The notes below the pieces were generated by a model. It searched no databases, was not told the DNA's origin, and saw only the letters and a list, made by a program, of their open reading frames with translations. The position numbers and the translations under genes were made by a program. A DNA stretch of 64,000 nt from contig CAWDYA010000009.1 of the NCBI GenBank assembly GCA_963806495.1, forward strand, positions 186,001-250,000, in the 5' to 3' direction. Source of the stretch: CAWDYA01 sp963806495 (GTDB lineage: Bacteria; Acidobacteriota; Polarisedimenticolia; JACPZX01; DASXTC01). This document shows positions 1 through 9,000 of this stretch, piece after piece; within the stretch, counting starts at the first letter, position 1; each line of letters starts with the position of its first letter.

Positions 1-870
1 ACGGCGGCCTGCAGCACCTGCCACCTGAAGGGCCATTCGCCACAGATGAGCCTGTACACGGGGATCGGCGGCCGGGGCGTGGATCCGATGCCCGACCGGA
101 TGTTTCTCGCCGGCGTGCGATGCGAGGGGTGCCATCTCGAGATCCCGGGGCACCCGACAGACACCAAGCGCGCCTCGGAAGTCTCCTGCATGTCGTGTCA
201 CGGCCCGTCATATCGCAACATCTTCAATGCCTGGAAGGAGGACATGACACGGCGCACCGCCGGCCTGTCGCGCCAGATGGCCGAGACGACGCGCGCCCTC
301 ATGAAGCCGGTGCCGCCGCAGCTCGAGGATGCCCGCTTCAACCTCGACCTCGTGGAGCACGGCCATGGGGTGCACAACGTCGACTATGCACGCGCCCTGC
401 TGAAGAAGGCGCACGACGACATGAACACCGCGCGTGTCGCGAAGGGGTTCAGGCCGCTCGGGGTGCCGTGGCCGGAGGTGCCGTACGAGACCCCCTGCCT
501 GGAGTGCCACGAGGGGATCGACGCCCAGCAGGGGACGGTCTTCGGGCGCAACTTCCGTCACGCACCGCACGTGCTGGACGCGAAGGTCCAATGCACGTCG
601 TGCCACCGGCCGCACGACGAGAAGCCCAAGGGAGAGATTCTGCGTTACGGCTCCGAAGGCTGTGAGTCATGTCACCATCAGAACCGCAAGGGGGACTGTC
701 TCGCCTGCCACCGGTCGGTCCGCCACCGGACCTTCCCCACCGAGCGCGGCGAGTTCAGCCATGCCTTCCACATCGACGACATGGGGCAGACCTGCTCGGA
801 TTGTCACGAGATGACGCAGCAGGGAACCGTCACCCTCAAGCGGGGCCACTGCGCCGACTGTCACGGCTAG
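1..870 (+). CDS. Multiheme cytochrome c, C-terminal part (5' end outside window)
   Basis: The frame is open from base 1, so the gene starts upstream. The visible 289 residues hold nine CxxCH haem-attachment motifs: CSTCH, CEGCH, CMSCH, CLECH, CTSCH, CESCH, CLACH, CSDCH and CADCH. Additional histidines, such as those in EHGHGVH, could be distal haem ligands. The motif spacing resembles the cytochrome c3/doubled-CXXCH group, which moves electrons in the periplasm or at the outer membrane; the partner is unknown. The gene converges on the radical SAM gene with a 35-base overlap of the 3' ends. A CcsBA haem-attachment gene lies 1.3 kb downstream and would mature proteins of this type. Cytochrome identity is certain from the motifs; the specific role is not. 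Confidence 0.93.
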   Translation, partial: TAACSTCHLKGHSPQMSLYTGIGGRGVDPMPDRMFLAGVRCEGCHLEIPGHPTDTKRASEVSCMSCHGPSYRNIFNAWKEDMTRRTAGLSRQMAETTRALMKPVPPQLEDARFNLDLVEHGHGVHNVDYARALLKKAHDDMNTARVAKGFRPLGVPWPEVPYETPCLECHEGIDAQQGTVFGRNFRHAPHVLDAKVQCTSCHRPHDEKPKGEILRYGSEGCESCHHQNRKGDCLACHRSVRHRTFPTERGEFSHAFHIDDMGQTCSDCHEMTQQGTVTLKRGHCADCHG

Positions 871-1999
871 GCGGCACCGCCTCCGCCCTGCGCGGCCGAT
901 AGGCGCACCACGGATCCGTGGCGAGGTAGTCGCCCGTGAGGGCGTAGGCGCGCGACCGCGATCCGCCGCACATAACGTTGAACTCGCAGACACCGCAGAT
1001 CCCCTTGAAGCCCGCCGGCTCGCGCAGCTGCCTGAACAGCGGCGACTCGCGGTACACCGTGGCGATCGGATCGCGGCGGACGTGCCCCGCCATCACCGGC
1101 AGGAAGCCGCTCGGGAAGATCTCGCCGCGGTGGGAGACGAACAGGAACCCGTTTCCGGAGTTCACGCCCTGGGTGGCCAGGCCGATCGTATGGCCCGGAC
1201 CTTCGGTGCGCAGGAGCTGGTCGGGCAGATCGTGGCCTCCCGCCGGGCTGTCGGGCCGTCCTCCCCGCTCCGCCCACTCGCGCTGCGCGACGTAGCGCCG
1301 GTAGTGGGGAGCCTCGGTGACCTTCACCAGGAAGTCCGACTCCTTCTGGACCCGGTACAGCACCTCGAAGATCTCCTCGCACTGTTGCGCGCTCAGACCG
1401 CCCAGCTTCTCGCCGCGGCCCATCGGGACGAGGAAGAACACCTCCCAGAAGACGATTCCGAGCGTCTTCACCAGGTCCACCATCCGGTCGAGGTGCTTCA
1501 CCGACTCGGCGGCCAGGGTGGTGTTGATCTGCAGCGGCAGACCGTGCTTGTGCGCCCACTGAACCGCCTGCATCGTCCTGGCGAAGGCGCCGGGAACTCC
1601 ACGGAAGGTATCGTGCAGCTCGGCGGTCGGGAAGTCGAGGCTCTGGGCCATCTGGCTGCAGCCCGCCTCCTTGAGACGGGCCACAACGTCCTCGGTCAGC
1701 AGGGGGGTGGCGGCCGGGATGGTGGCCATGCGCAACCCGAGGTCGGCGCCGTACCGGATCAGGTGATACAGGTCGCGCCGCTTGAGCGGGTCGCCCCCGC
1801 TGATGATGAAAATCGGCGTGCCCATGGCCGCCGCCTGCTTCAGCAGGCTCTCGCCTTCGGCGGTGGTCAGCTCGCTCGGGTCCGGCTCGGGCTGTGCCGA
1901 GGCGCGGCAGTGGCTGCAGGCCAGGTCGCATGCCTGCGTGGCCTCCCAGATGATCAGAAACGGGGTCTGGCGATAGTCGAGCTGCGGCATCCCGGGCAT
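836..1999 (-). CDS. Radical SAM/SPASM protein, NirJ/AhbC/AhbD-like (TIGR04053-like)
   Basis: The 387-residue protein has the radical SAM cluster motif CDLACSHC near its N-terminus, the GGDP motif, and a C-terminal cysteine region (CGVCEFNVMCGG, then SRSRAYALTGDY and a late Cys). That tail is typical of the haem-pathway radical SAM enzymes NirJ, AhbC and AhbD and of the uncharacterised TIGR04053 group. I chose the ATG at 1999 because AGGAGG lies at 2010-2015, ten bases upstream; a longer frame reaches 2047 without such a site. Known relatives modify haem precursors or peptides; the substrate here cannot be read from sequence. The neighbours are cytochrome-related (a multiheme cytochrome and CcsBA), which fits a tetrapyrrole role but does not prove it. 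Confidence 0.85.
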   Translation of the reverse strand: MPGMPQLDYRQTPFLIIWEATQACDLACSHCRASAQPEPDPSELTTAEGESLLKQAAAMGTPIFIISGGDPLKRRDLYHLIRYGADLGLRMATIPAATPLLTEDVVARLKEAGCSQMAQSLDFPTAELHDTFRGVPGAFARTMQAVQWAHKHGLPLQINTTLAAESVKHLDRMVDLVKTLGIVFWEVFFLVPMGRGEKLGGLSAQQCEEIFEVLYRVQKESDFLVKVTEAPHYRRYVAQREWAERGGRPDSPAGGHDLPDQLLRTEGPGHTIGLATQGVNSGNGFLFVSHRGEIFPSGFLPVMAGHVRRDPIATVYRESPLFRQLREPAGFKGICGVCEFNVMCGGSRSRAYALTGDYLATDPWCAYRPRRAEAVPPSRDSRRSGPA

Positions 2000-2207
2000 C
2001 GGTGTCGTTCCTCCTCGGGAACCACGAACAAGCAAGGACGATGCCACGCTCCGCGCGGGGGGAAGACAGGGTCCGGTCGGGCCGGCCCACCCAACTGTGT
2101 GTTTTCACCCACCCACTGAGGCCCCGACAGTCCCGCTCCCACGACGCGCCGCGAGGTCCGGGAAGAGGGAACGGAATTTGCTTCGCCCTTGCCGAAGGAG
2201 GAACATC

Positions 2208-4526
2208 GTGAAGGATCTCATCCACTTTCTCGGGTCCATGAAGATCGCGGTCGGGCTGCTGGTGCTGATCGTGGTCGCACTGGCCGGCGGCACGATCCTG
2301 GAGTCCATGAGGGGCACCGACGTGGCTGCCCGCGTCGTCTACTACTCGATGTGGTTCCGCCTGCTGCTCGCCCTGTTCGCCATCAATGTCATCTGCTCGC
2401 TCATCGACCTGTGGCCCTGGGGCTGGCAGCGGACCGGGTTCGCCCTGACGCACGCCTCCATGCTGCTGATCCTGGCCGGGGCGCTGGTCACCGACCAGCT
2501 CAAGATCGAGGGACGTCTCTCCCTGTGGGAAGGCGAGCAGAGTGCCACCTTCCAGGGGCCCGGCCCGAACGGCATGCCCCGCGACCTCGTTCTTCCCTTC
2601 TCGGTGAAGCTCGACTCTTTCGAGATCGATACCTATCCGGGAACGCACATGCCCGCCGCCTTCCGCAGCCGCGTGACCGTGACCGACCCGGCGGCCGGCC
2701 GGACCTTCCCTGCCGTCATCGAGATGAACCACGAGCTGTCGTACGCCGGATACAAGCTGTTCCAGAGCAGCTACCAGCGGACCCAGGATCGCGACATGAC
2801 CGTGCTGTCGGTGTCGAAGGACCCGGGCCAGCCGATCGTTTTCACCGGGTACGCCCTCCTGATGCTCGGCATGTTCACGGTGCTGATCACGCGCATCCTG
2901 CAGAACAGGGCGGCCGGAGCGCTGCGATCCTCGCTGCTCGACGCCAAGTCGGCGCGGCGCGTCGCGGCGCTGTCTCTTGCCGTGGCGCTGTCCTGCCTGT
3001 TCGGACCGGCCGGCCGCGTCGAGGCCGCCGAGGTTCCCGACGCCGCCTCCAGCGCCGCGCTGACGGCACTGCCGGTCCAGCACGACGGGCGGGTGATGCC
3101 GCTCGACACGCTGGCTCGCGAGGCGGTGCTGAAGGTGACCGGACAGCGGGAGTACGACGGGATCGAGCCGGTGGCCATGGTACTCGGATGGACCTTCGAC
3201 CCGGACGGATGGGCCGAGGAGCCGGTCGTCTACGTCGGCAAGGGCGAACTCGCCGCCGCCGCGGGGCTTTCCGCCGGCGTCACCCACTCCTCCTTTCACG
3301 CGCTGGCGGGGAACCCTCGCGTGATGGGGCTGATCGGCCAGGCGCGGCGCGCCAACGAGCAGGGTCTTCCGATCAACCCCCTGCTGCGCTCCGCCGATCG
3401 GCTCGAGGGCCGGCTGGTGTTCATGCAGCAGTTCCTGCAGCGGACCATCATCCGTCCGATCCCCGATCCGCAGCAGCCGACCGCCCAGTGGTCGGTGCCT
3501 GAACATCTCGACAGCGCCGCGGATCTGATGACGCTGATGGCCAGGCGTCCTGCGGGAGCCGCGATCTCGCCGGCGCTGGTGAGCAGGGAGATCACCTACA
3601 ACCGTGTCCAGCCGTCGCGTCTCGCCTGGTGGATCCTGGGGAGCGCCACCCTGTTCTCGATCCTGGCCTGGAGCCTCCACCGGCGCTGGCTCGACGTGGC
3701 CGCGGTGGCGGGCCTGCTCGCAGGCTTCGGCGTCATGACGTGGGGCCTGGCGGCTCGCTGGCAGATTGCCGGCCGGATCCCTGCCTCCAACATGTACGAG
3801 TCGCTGCTGTTTCTCGGCTGGGGCGTCGGCCTGTTCGCCCTCGTGGCGATGGTGGTTCTCAGGAGCCGCCTGGTGATCCTCAACGCCACCGCGATGTCGG
3901 CCTTCACGATGTTCCTGACCGACAAGCTGCCTCTCGACCCGTTCATCCATCCGATGCCCCCGGTGCTCTCGGGGACGCCATGGCTCGCGATCCACGTGCC
4001 GATCATCATGGTGAGCTACTCGGTGCTCGCCCTGGGCGTCGTGGTCGCGCACATGCAGATCGGGTTCGAGATCTTCGCCCCGTCGCGGCGGGACCGCGTG
4101 GCGCGGATGAGCGAGCTGCTCTACTGGTACGCCCACATCGGCGCCATCCTGCTGATCGCGGGGATCCTGACCGGCTCGATCTGGGCCGCGTCATCCTGGG
4201 GCCGGTACTGGGGATGGGACCCCAAGGAAGTCTGGTCGCTGATCGCCTTTCTGGCCTACCTGGCGATCCTTCACGGGCGGCTGGACCGGTTCATCGGCCC
4301 GTTCGGCGTCGCCGCCCTGAGCATCGTGGCCTTCTGGACGATCATCATGACCTACGTCGGCGTCAACTTCGTCCTGACGGCCGGGCTGCACACCTATGGC
4401 TTCGCCGGCTCCGGCGTGGTGCGGTGGCTCGCCCTCATCGCCGCCATCGAGGCGATCTTCCTGACGGCCGGGTTGCTCGCAAACCGGGCCAGCCGCCGCA
4501 GGCTCAGCGCGCCCCGACCGGCGTGA
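2208..4526 (+). CDS. ccsBA: Fused cytochrome c biogenesis protein CcsBA (ResB-CcsA)
   Basis: The 772-residue membrane protein combines both halves of System II cytochrome c biogenesis. The N-terminal third is ResB/Ccs1-like, with membrane segments around a periplasmic loop. The C-terminal half is CcsA-like and carries the WWD-type haem-handling signature YWGWDPKEVWSL and conserved histidines (IHVPIIM, LHTYGF). It exports haem and ligates it to CxxCH cysteines outside the inner membrane. The GTG start at 2208 follows AAGGAGGA at 2195-2202; the longer frame from 2097 has no membrane-protein-like sequence before this point. Fused CcsBA proteins are known in Helicobacter and Wolinella relatives. 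The 208 bases upstream (2000-2207), shared with the divergent radical SAM gene, show no promoter I can assign. The 3' end overlaps the convergent malic enzyme gene by 23 bases. Confidence 0.93.
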   Translation: MKDLIHFLGSMKIAVGLLVLIVVALAGGTILESMRGTDVAARVVYYSMWFRLLLALFAINVICSLIDLWPWGWQRTGFALTHASMLLILAGALVTDQLKIEGRLSLWEGEQSATFQGPGPNGMPRDLVLPFSVKLDSFEIDTYPGTHMPAAFRSRVTVTDPAAGRTFPAVIEMNHELSYAGYKLFQSSYQRTQDRDMTVLSVSKDPGQPIVFTGYALLMLGMFTVLITRILQNRAAGALRSSLLDAKSARRVAALSLAVALSCLFGPAGRVEAAEVPDAASSAALTALPVQHDGRVMPLDTLAREAVLKVTGQREYDGIEPVAMVLGWTFDPDGWAEEPVVYVGKGELAAAAGLSAGVTHSSFHALAGNPRVMGLIGQARRANEQGLPINPLLRSADRLEGRLVFMQQFLQRTIIRPIPDPQQPTAQWSVPEHLDSAADLMTLMARRPAGAAISPALVSREITYNRVQPSRLAWWILGSATLFSILAWSLHRRWLDVAAVAGLLAGFGVMTWGLAARWQIAGRIPASNMYESLLFLGWGVGLFALVAMVVLRSRLVILNATAMSAFTMFLTDKLPLDPFIHPMPPVLSGTPWLAIHVPIIMVSYSVLALGVVVAHMQIGFEIFAPSRRDRVARMSELLYWYAHIGAILLIAGILTGSIWAASSWGRYWGWDPKEVWSLIAFLAYLAILHGRLDRFIGPFGVAALSIVAFWTIIMTYVGVNFVLTAGLHTYGFAGSGVVRWLALIAAIEAIFLTAGLLANRASRRRLSAPRPA

Positions 4527-6807
4527 GCCCGAGGGTCTGCGGCTCGAGCCGGCCGGCGGACTCGATGTCCTGAGCCTCCGCGACCGCCAGCGCGGTCAGG
4601 TTGATGATGTCCGCCACCTCGTTCGACTGGTGCAACGCGTGGACAGGCCGGCGCATGCCGACCAGGATCGGGCCCACGACCTCTGCGCCGCCGAGACGGT
4701 GAAGCAGCTTGTAGGCGATGTTGCCGGAGGTCAGGTCGGGGAAGACCAGGACGTTGGCGTCCCCCTTGATGGCGCTGAACGGGAAGTGCCCGAGCGCCAT
4801 CTCGGACGAGATCGCCGTGTCGGCCTGCATCTCGCCGTCGACCACCAGGTCGGGCTCCCGCTGGCGCACGAGCCGCGTCGCCTCCTGCACCAGGCTCACC
4901 AGCCGGTGCCGCACGCTGCCGAAGTTGGAGAACGACAGCATCGCCACGCGCGGCTGCACGTTGAACCGGCGCGCGGTCCCGGCCGCCAGCGTCGCGATCT
5001 CGGCGAGGCACTCGGCGTCCGGCTCCACGTTCACGGTCGCATCGGCCAGAAAGTAGAACCGGTTGCGGAAGGTCAGCAGAAACACGCCGACGACGTTGTT
5101 CACGTCCTCGCGCTTGCCCACGATCTGCAGCAGGGGCCGGATCGTCTCCGGGTAGTGCTGCGTCACACCCGACACCAGTCCGTCGGCGTCGCCGAGATGG
5201 ACCATCAGCGCCCCGAAGACATTCGGCTCGAGCACCAGCCGGTGCGCGTCCGCCTCGGTCATCCCCTTTCGCTGCCGCAGCCTGTACAGCTCCTGGGTGT
5301 AGCGGGGCAGGTTCTCGGAGTGGACGGGGTCGATCGTCTCGATCCCGTCGAGCGAGACGTCGTTCGCCCGCGCGGCCGTCTCCAGCTCCCCGCGCTGCCC
5401 GATCAGCACCGGCCGGGCGATCCGCTCACCGACGATCTCGGCGGCGGCGTGGAGGATCTTGGGGTGCCGCCCCTCGGGGAAGACGATGCGGCGCGGATCC
5501 CGCCGCGCCCTGTGGATGATGACTCTCATCGTGTTGCGCGTCAGCCCGAGACGGCTCTCGAGCTGCTCTCGATACTCGTCGATCTCGACGGGCTTGCGGG
5601 CCACCCCTGTCTGCATCGCGGCCTGGGCGACCGCGGAGGCCTCCCACAGCAGCACCCGGCGATCGAAAGGCTTGGGGATGATGTACTCCGGGCCGAACCG
5701 CAGGTGGACGTCGCCGTAGGCCTTCACCACGCTGTCGGGCACCGGCTCCCGCGCAAGGGATGCCAGGGCCTTCACCGCGGCCAGCTTCATCTCGGTGTTG
5801 ATGGCGCGGGCCTGCACGTCGAGCGCCCCGCGGAAGATGAAGGGAAAGCCGAGCACGTTGTTCACCTGGTTCGGGTAGTCGGAGCGTCCGGTCGCCATGA
5901 TGACGTCGGGACGCGCCTTCTTCGCCTCCGGGTAGGTGATCTCGGGATCCGGGTTGGCCATGGCCAGCACGATCGGCTTGTCGGCCATGCCCCGCAGCAT
6001 GTCGCCGCTCACGAGATCCGGCCCCGAGACGCCCAGAAAGACGTCCGCCCCCTTCATCGCCTCCGCCAGTGTCCGGCACGGCTCGTCAGTGGCGAGATCG
6101 GCCTTGTACGGGTTCATGTGATGCTCGCGGCCGCGGTAGATGACGCCCGCCTTGTCGCACAGGATGATCTGCTCCTTGCGCACGCCGAGGGCCATCAGGA
6201 GACGCGAGCAGGCGATCCCCGCCGCGCCGGCTCCAAGCACCACGATCCGCACCGCATCGAGTTGCTTGCCCACCAGCTCGAGGGCGTTGAGCAGGGCCGC
6301 GCTGGAGATGATCGCCGTGCCGTGCTGGTCGTCGTGGAAGACCGGGATGTTCATCGTCTCGATCAGCTTCTCTTCGATGTAGAAGCAGTCGGGCGCGGCG
6401 ATGTCCTCGAGATTGATGCCGCCGAAGGTCGGCTCCAGCAACCGGACCGCCTCGATGACCCGATCCGGATCGGTCGTGTCGAGCTCCAGGTCGAAGACGT
6501 CGATGTCGGCGAACCTCTTGAACAGGACACCCTTGCCCTCCATCACCGGCTTGCCGGCCAGCGCGCCGATGGCGCCCAGACCCAGGACCGCGGTGCCGTT
6601 GCTCACCACGGCGACGAGATTTCCCTTCGCGGTGTAGGTGTAGGCGGCCGCAGCATCACGTGAGATTTCGCGGCAGGGCTCCGCCACACCCGGGGTGTAG
6701 GCCAGCGACAGATCGCGCTGGCTGATGCAGGGCTTCGTCGGAGTGACTTCAATCTTGCCCGGGCGACCGCCCCGGTGGTAGGTCAGTGCATCGGTCTTGA
6801 GTTCCAT
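4504..6807 (-). CDS. maeB: NADP-dependent malic enzyme with C-terminal phosphotransacetylase-like domain (MaeB type)
   Basis: The 767-residue protein has the malic enzyme domain in about residues 1-430: the SLAYTPGVAEPC signature, YTAKGNLVAVVSNGTAVLGLG, and the dinucleotide-binding stretch VVLGAGAAGIACSRLL. A phosphotransacetylase/butyryltransferase-like domain follows (from about 440: GRHPKILHAAAEI, LVSGVTQHYPETIRPLL). This is the standard MaeB architecture; the C-terminal domain in characterised members is regulatory and binds acetyl-CoA. The enzyme decarboxylates malate to pyruvate and makes NADPH. It is the last gene of a minus-strand operon, starting four bases after the cupin gene. That ties it to the ferredoxin/HemC-like/aminotransferase cluster, where it could supply NADPH or pyruvate. 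Confidence 0.95.
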   Translation of the reverse strand: MELKTDALTYHRGGRPGKIEVTPTKPCISQRDLSLAYTPGVAEPCREISRDAAAAYTYTAKGNLVAVVSNGTAVLGLGAIGALAGKPVMEGKGVLFKRFADIDVFDLELDTTDPDRVIEAVRLLEPTFGGINLEDIAAPDCFYIEEKLIETMNIPVFHDDQHGTAIISSAALLNALELVGKQLDAVRIVVLGAGAAGIACSRLLMALGVRKEQIILCDKAGVIYRGREHHMNPYKADLATDEPCRTLAEAMKGADVFLGVSGPDLVSGDMLRGMADKPIVLAMANPDPEITYPEAKKARPDVIMATGRSDYPNQVNNVLGFPFIFRGALDVQARAINTEMKLAAVKALASLAREPVPDSVVKAYGDVHLRFGPEYIIPKPFDRRVLLWEASAVAQAAMQTGVARKPVEIDEYREQLESRLGLTRNTMRVIIHRARRDPRRIVFPEGRHPKILHAAAEIVGERIARPVLIGQRGELETAARANDVSLDGIETIDPVHSENLPRYTQELYRLRQRKGMTEADAHRLVLEPNVFGALMVHLGDADGLVSGVTQHYPETIRPLLQIVGKREDVNNVVGVFLLTFRNRFYFLADATVNVEPDAECLAEIATLAAGTARRFNVQPRVAMLSFSNFGSVRHRLVSLVQEATRLVRQREPDLVVDGEMQADTAISSEMALGHFPFSAIKGDANVLVFPDLTSGNIAYKLLHRLGGAEVVGPILVGMRRPVHALHQSNEVADIINLTALAVAEAQDIESAGRLEPQTLGLTPVGAR

Positions 6808-6811
6808 GGCA

Positions 6812-7141
6812 TCATCCTCTGAGCATCAAGAGGAGCATCTTGAAGCGCTGTTTCGCATGGAGGCTGTGCGGAACCCCCGCCGGCAGCATCACGATCTCTC
6901 CTGCGCCGGCCGTTACCGTCTTTCCTCCGACGACCAGCTCCGCGCTGCCGTCGAGGACCAATGCCCAGGCGTCGCACGGCGTGGAATGCTCGCTGACATC
7001 CTCGCCGGCGTCGAAAGCGAATACGGTCAGATTGCCCGCCGCGGTCTTGCCGAGCACCCGGCTGACCAGGGACCCGGAGGCATAGTCGACCAGATCCTCC
7101 GGACGGACCTTCTCTCCCGGCAGAAGCTCGGCCCTCATCAT
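6812..7141 (-). CDS. Small single-domain cupin protein
   Basis: The 109-residue protein is one cupin beta-barrel. Motif 1 covers SEHSTPCDAWALVLDG and motif 2 covers AGEIVMLPAGVPHSLHA, giving a metal site made from the two histidine-containing motifs. The function is unknown: such cupins can be sensors, isomerases or dioxygenases. I place the start at the ATG at 7141 because it overlaps the aminotransferase stop as ATGA, which implies translational coupling. The longer frame to 7201 begins inside the aminotransferase gene. The stop is four bases before maeB. Confidence 0.85.
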   Translation of the reverse strand: MMRAELLPGEKVRPEDLVDYASGSLVSRVLGKTAAGNLTVFAFDAGEDVSEHSTPCDAWALVLDGSAELVVGGKTVTAGAGEIVMLPAGVPHSLHAKQRFKMLLLMLRG

Positions 7142-8094
7142 CGGCAGGGTCGCCTTAGCTCTGTCTCCTCCTCCACCCGCCCGTAGACGGGCTCCACCCA
7201 CCCGGCGTACCGTGGTGCGCGACCCCGCGAGACACGCTCGTACTCCTTCTGGAGCCTGAGCGTGACCGGTCCGGGAGTTCCCTCGCCGACAGCCCGCCCA
7301 TCGATGCGTGTCACGGGCGCCACCTCGGCGGCGGTGCCGCAGAGGAACACCTCGTCGGCCACGTACAGCTCGGTCCGGTCGACGATCCTCTCCCGGGTCT
7401 CGATGCCGAGCTTCTCGCGCGCGAGGGTGATCACCGTGTCCCGGGTGATCCCCTCGAGAATTCCCTGGGACACGTCGGGCGTCACGAGGGTGTCGCCCCG
7501 CAGCAGAAAGATGTTCATCGCGCTGCCTTCCGCGACATGTCCGGTCTCGTTGAGGAAGATCCCTTCATCGAAGCCGCGGTCGCGCGCCTCCTGGGCCGCG
7601 AGGGCGGAGTTGACGTAGGCGCCACAGATCTTCCCGCGGCACGGGATGGCGTTGTCCTGCAGCCGTCTCCATGACGAGACACCGCAGTGCAGCCCCTTGT
7701 GTGTGTCGAGGTACTGCCCCATCGGAACGCACATCATCGCGAAGGAGTCCTCCGGCCCGAGCACCACACCCACCTTGGCGGCCGATTTGAAGGCCAGCGG
7801 GCGGATATACACGTCGCTGGTGAAGCCGTTGCGACGGATCAGCTCCACGGCGATCCGCGTCAGCTCCTCCGCCGTATGGGGAAGGGTGATCTTGAGGAAC
7901 TTCACGTTGGCCAGCATCCTGCGGAAATGGTCCTGCGGCCTGAAGATCAGCAGCTCGTTCGTGTCGGGATCGTGATAGGCGCGTATCCCCTCGAACACGC
8001 CCGTTCCATAATGCAGCGCGTGGGTGAGCAGAGGGAGCCGCGCCTCGGACTCGGCCATGAACCTGCCGTTCAGGTAAACCACCGGCTGTCCCAT
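7138..8094 (-). CDS. ilvE: Branched-chain amino acid aminotransferase
   Basis: The 318-residue class IV aminotransferase begins with the family's N-terminal signature (VYLNGRFM, LTHALHYGTGVFEGIRAY). The PLP lysine is K155 in RGKICGAYVNS, followed by FDEGIFLNETGHVAEGSAMN. It swaps the amino group between leucine, isoleucine or valine and 2-oxoglutarate. AAGGAGT lies about six bases before the ATG. It sits nine bases after the HemC-like gene and shares ATGA with the cupin gene, so all appear co-transcribed. Two thiamine-dependent E1 genes that could act on branched-chain 2-oxoacids lie 40 kb away in this window, but no direct link is visible. Confidence 0.95.
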   Translation of the reverse strand: MGQPVVYLNGRFMAESEARLPLLTHALHYGTGVFEGIRAYHDPDTNELLIFRPQDHFRRMLANVKFLKITLPHTAEELTRIAVELIRRNGFTSDVYIRPLAFKSAAKVGVVLGPEDSFAMMCVPMGQYLDTHKGLHCGVSSWRRLQDNAIPCRGKICGAYVNSALAAQEARDRGFDEGIFLNETGHVAEGSAMNIFLLRGDTLVTPDVSQGILEGITRDTVITLAREKLGIETRERIVDRTELYVADEVFLCGTAAEVAPVTRIDGRAVGEGTPGPVTLRLQKEYERVSRGRAPRYAGWVEPVYGRVEEETELRRPCR

Positions 8095-8103
8095 GATGAC
8101 TCC

Positions 8104-9000
8104 TTAGTAGCTTGGTACTTTCTCGAGGGTCGTCCGGGCGGCCCGCTCCCGCGCCATCTCGACACAGGAGTCCGCCACCTCACGGCCGACGATGGGAGCG
8201 AAACGCAAGGGCGCCCGCCCCTGGTCTCGCACGAGCCACCTGCCGTCCGGGTCGACGATGAGGCCTGTCACCTCGACCATATCACCCGTGAGGCGGGCGC
8301 GGGCGGTGCAGACCGCGTCGGTCCCCTGGCAGGCGCCCGACAGGAAGCTGCGCTCGGCCTCGAACAGGAGCTCCGCCTCGGGGTCGTTGAGTTGCCCCAC
8401 GAGGTCGTGCCGCGGTGCCTCCTCGGCCCTTCCCAGGACGGCCACCATCCCGAGCCCCACCGCGGGAGTGACGTCCTCCACCGCGACCGGCTCGTAGTGA
8501 AGTCCCATCAGGGAGCCCGACTCGAGCAGGCCGGCGGGAGCCACCGCGGCATCCCACTCGCCGCGTCTGAGCCCGTCGAGCACCCCCGAGCAGAGCGTGG
8601 CCAGATCGGTGCGGAGCCGGGGGAAACTGTAAAGGAGCTGGGCGCGGGCGACCGCGTCGCAGGCGACCAGCCGCGTTTCGGGCCGCAGGGAGGCGAGCAC
8701 CGGCCTGCCGGGCGACACGCAGCAGTAGTGGGCGCCGCGATCCCGGATCATCGCGCGCAGGGCGATCCCCTCGGGCAGGTGGCCCGGGAGACGCTCGGCC
8801 GGGTAGGCGACGACATCGACGTCGCGGTCGAGCAGCCTCTCCGTCAGCCGCGTCATCTGCTCGGACGGGCTGACCGAGCTCTCGAAAACCATCCAGACAA
8901 TGGCAAGTGGATCGGGTCCGGCCTCCAGCAGCGCCCGCACGCGCCCGGCCTGCGCGCGCGCGATCGGATCGTCAATGCTCGCGAGCTGAATCTGATCCAT
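8104..9000 (-). CDS. Degenerate porphobilinogen deaminase (HemC)-like protein
   Basis: The 298-residue protein aligns along its whole length with hydroxymethylbilane synthase. LPEGIALRAMIRDR, AQLLYSFPRLRTDLATL, LRRGEWDAAVAPAGLL, TPAVGLGMVAVLGR and LNDPEAELLFEAERSFL all fall in HemC order, and length is close to E. coli HemC (313). The dipyrromethane-cofactor cysteine appears kept (C224 in SGACQG). The substrate-binding arginines are not: TRxSP is SIDDP, SLRR is DAVAR, and RGNVxTR is CSGVLDG. The HSxKD segment with the catalytic Asp reads AYPAERLP. It is therefore probably not a working deaminase. The start at 9000 follows GGAGGAGG; a longer frame to 9165 lies inside the ferredoxin gene. It overlaps the ferredoxin 3' end by 29 bases. 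Function unknown; a tetrapyrrole-binding or structural role is only a guess. Confidence 0.75.
   Translation of the reverse strand: MDQIQLASIDDPIARAQAGRVRALLEAGPDPLAIVWMVFESSVSPSEQMTRLTERLLDRDVDVVAYPAERLPGHLPEGIALRAMIRDRGAHYCCVSPGRPVLASLRPETRLVACDAVARAQLLYSFPRLRTDLATLCSGVLDGLRRGEWDAAVAPAGLLESGSLMGLHYEPVAVEDVTPAVGLGMVAVLGRAEEAPRHDLVGQLNDPEAELLFEAERSFLSGACQGTDAVCTARARLTGDMVEVTGLIVDPDGRWLVRDQGRAPLRFAPIVGREVADSCVEMARERAARTTLEKVPSY

Noticed and set aside
867..4136. 1089-codon open frame on the minus strand
   Set aside because: It is antisense to ccsBA and in another frame of the radical SAM gene, rich in Arg/His/Gly/Pro, with no family motifs. Long antisense frames are common at this GC.
4630..6663. 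677-codon open frame on the plus strand
   Set aside because: Antisense shadow of maeB; repetitive Asp/Val/His/Arg composition and no domain.
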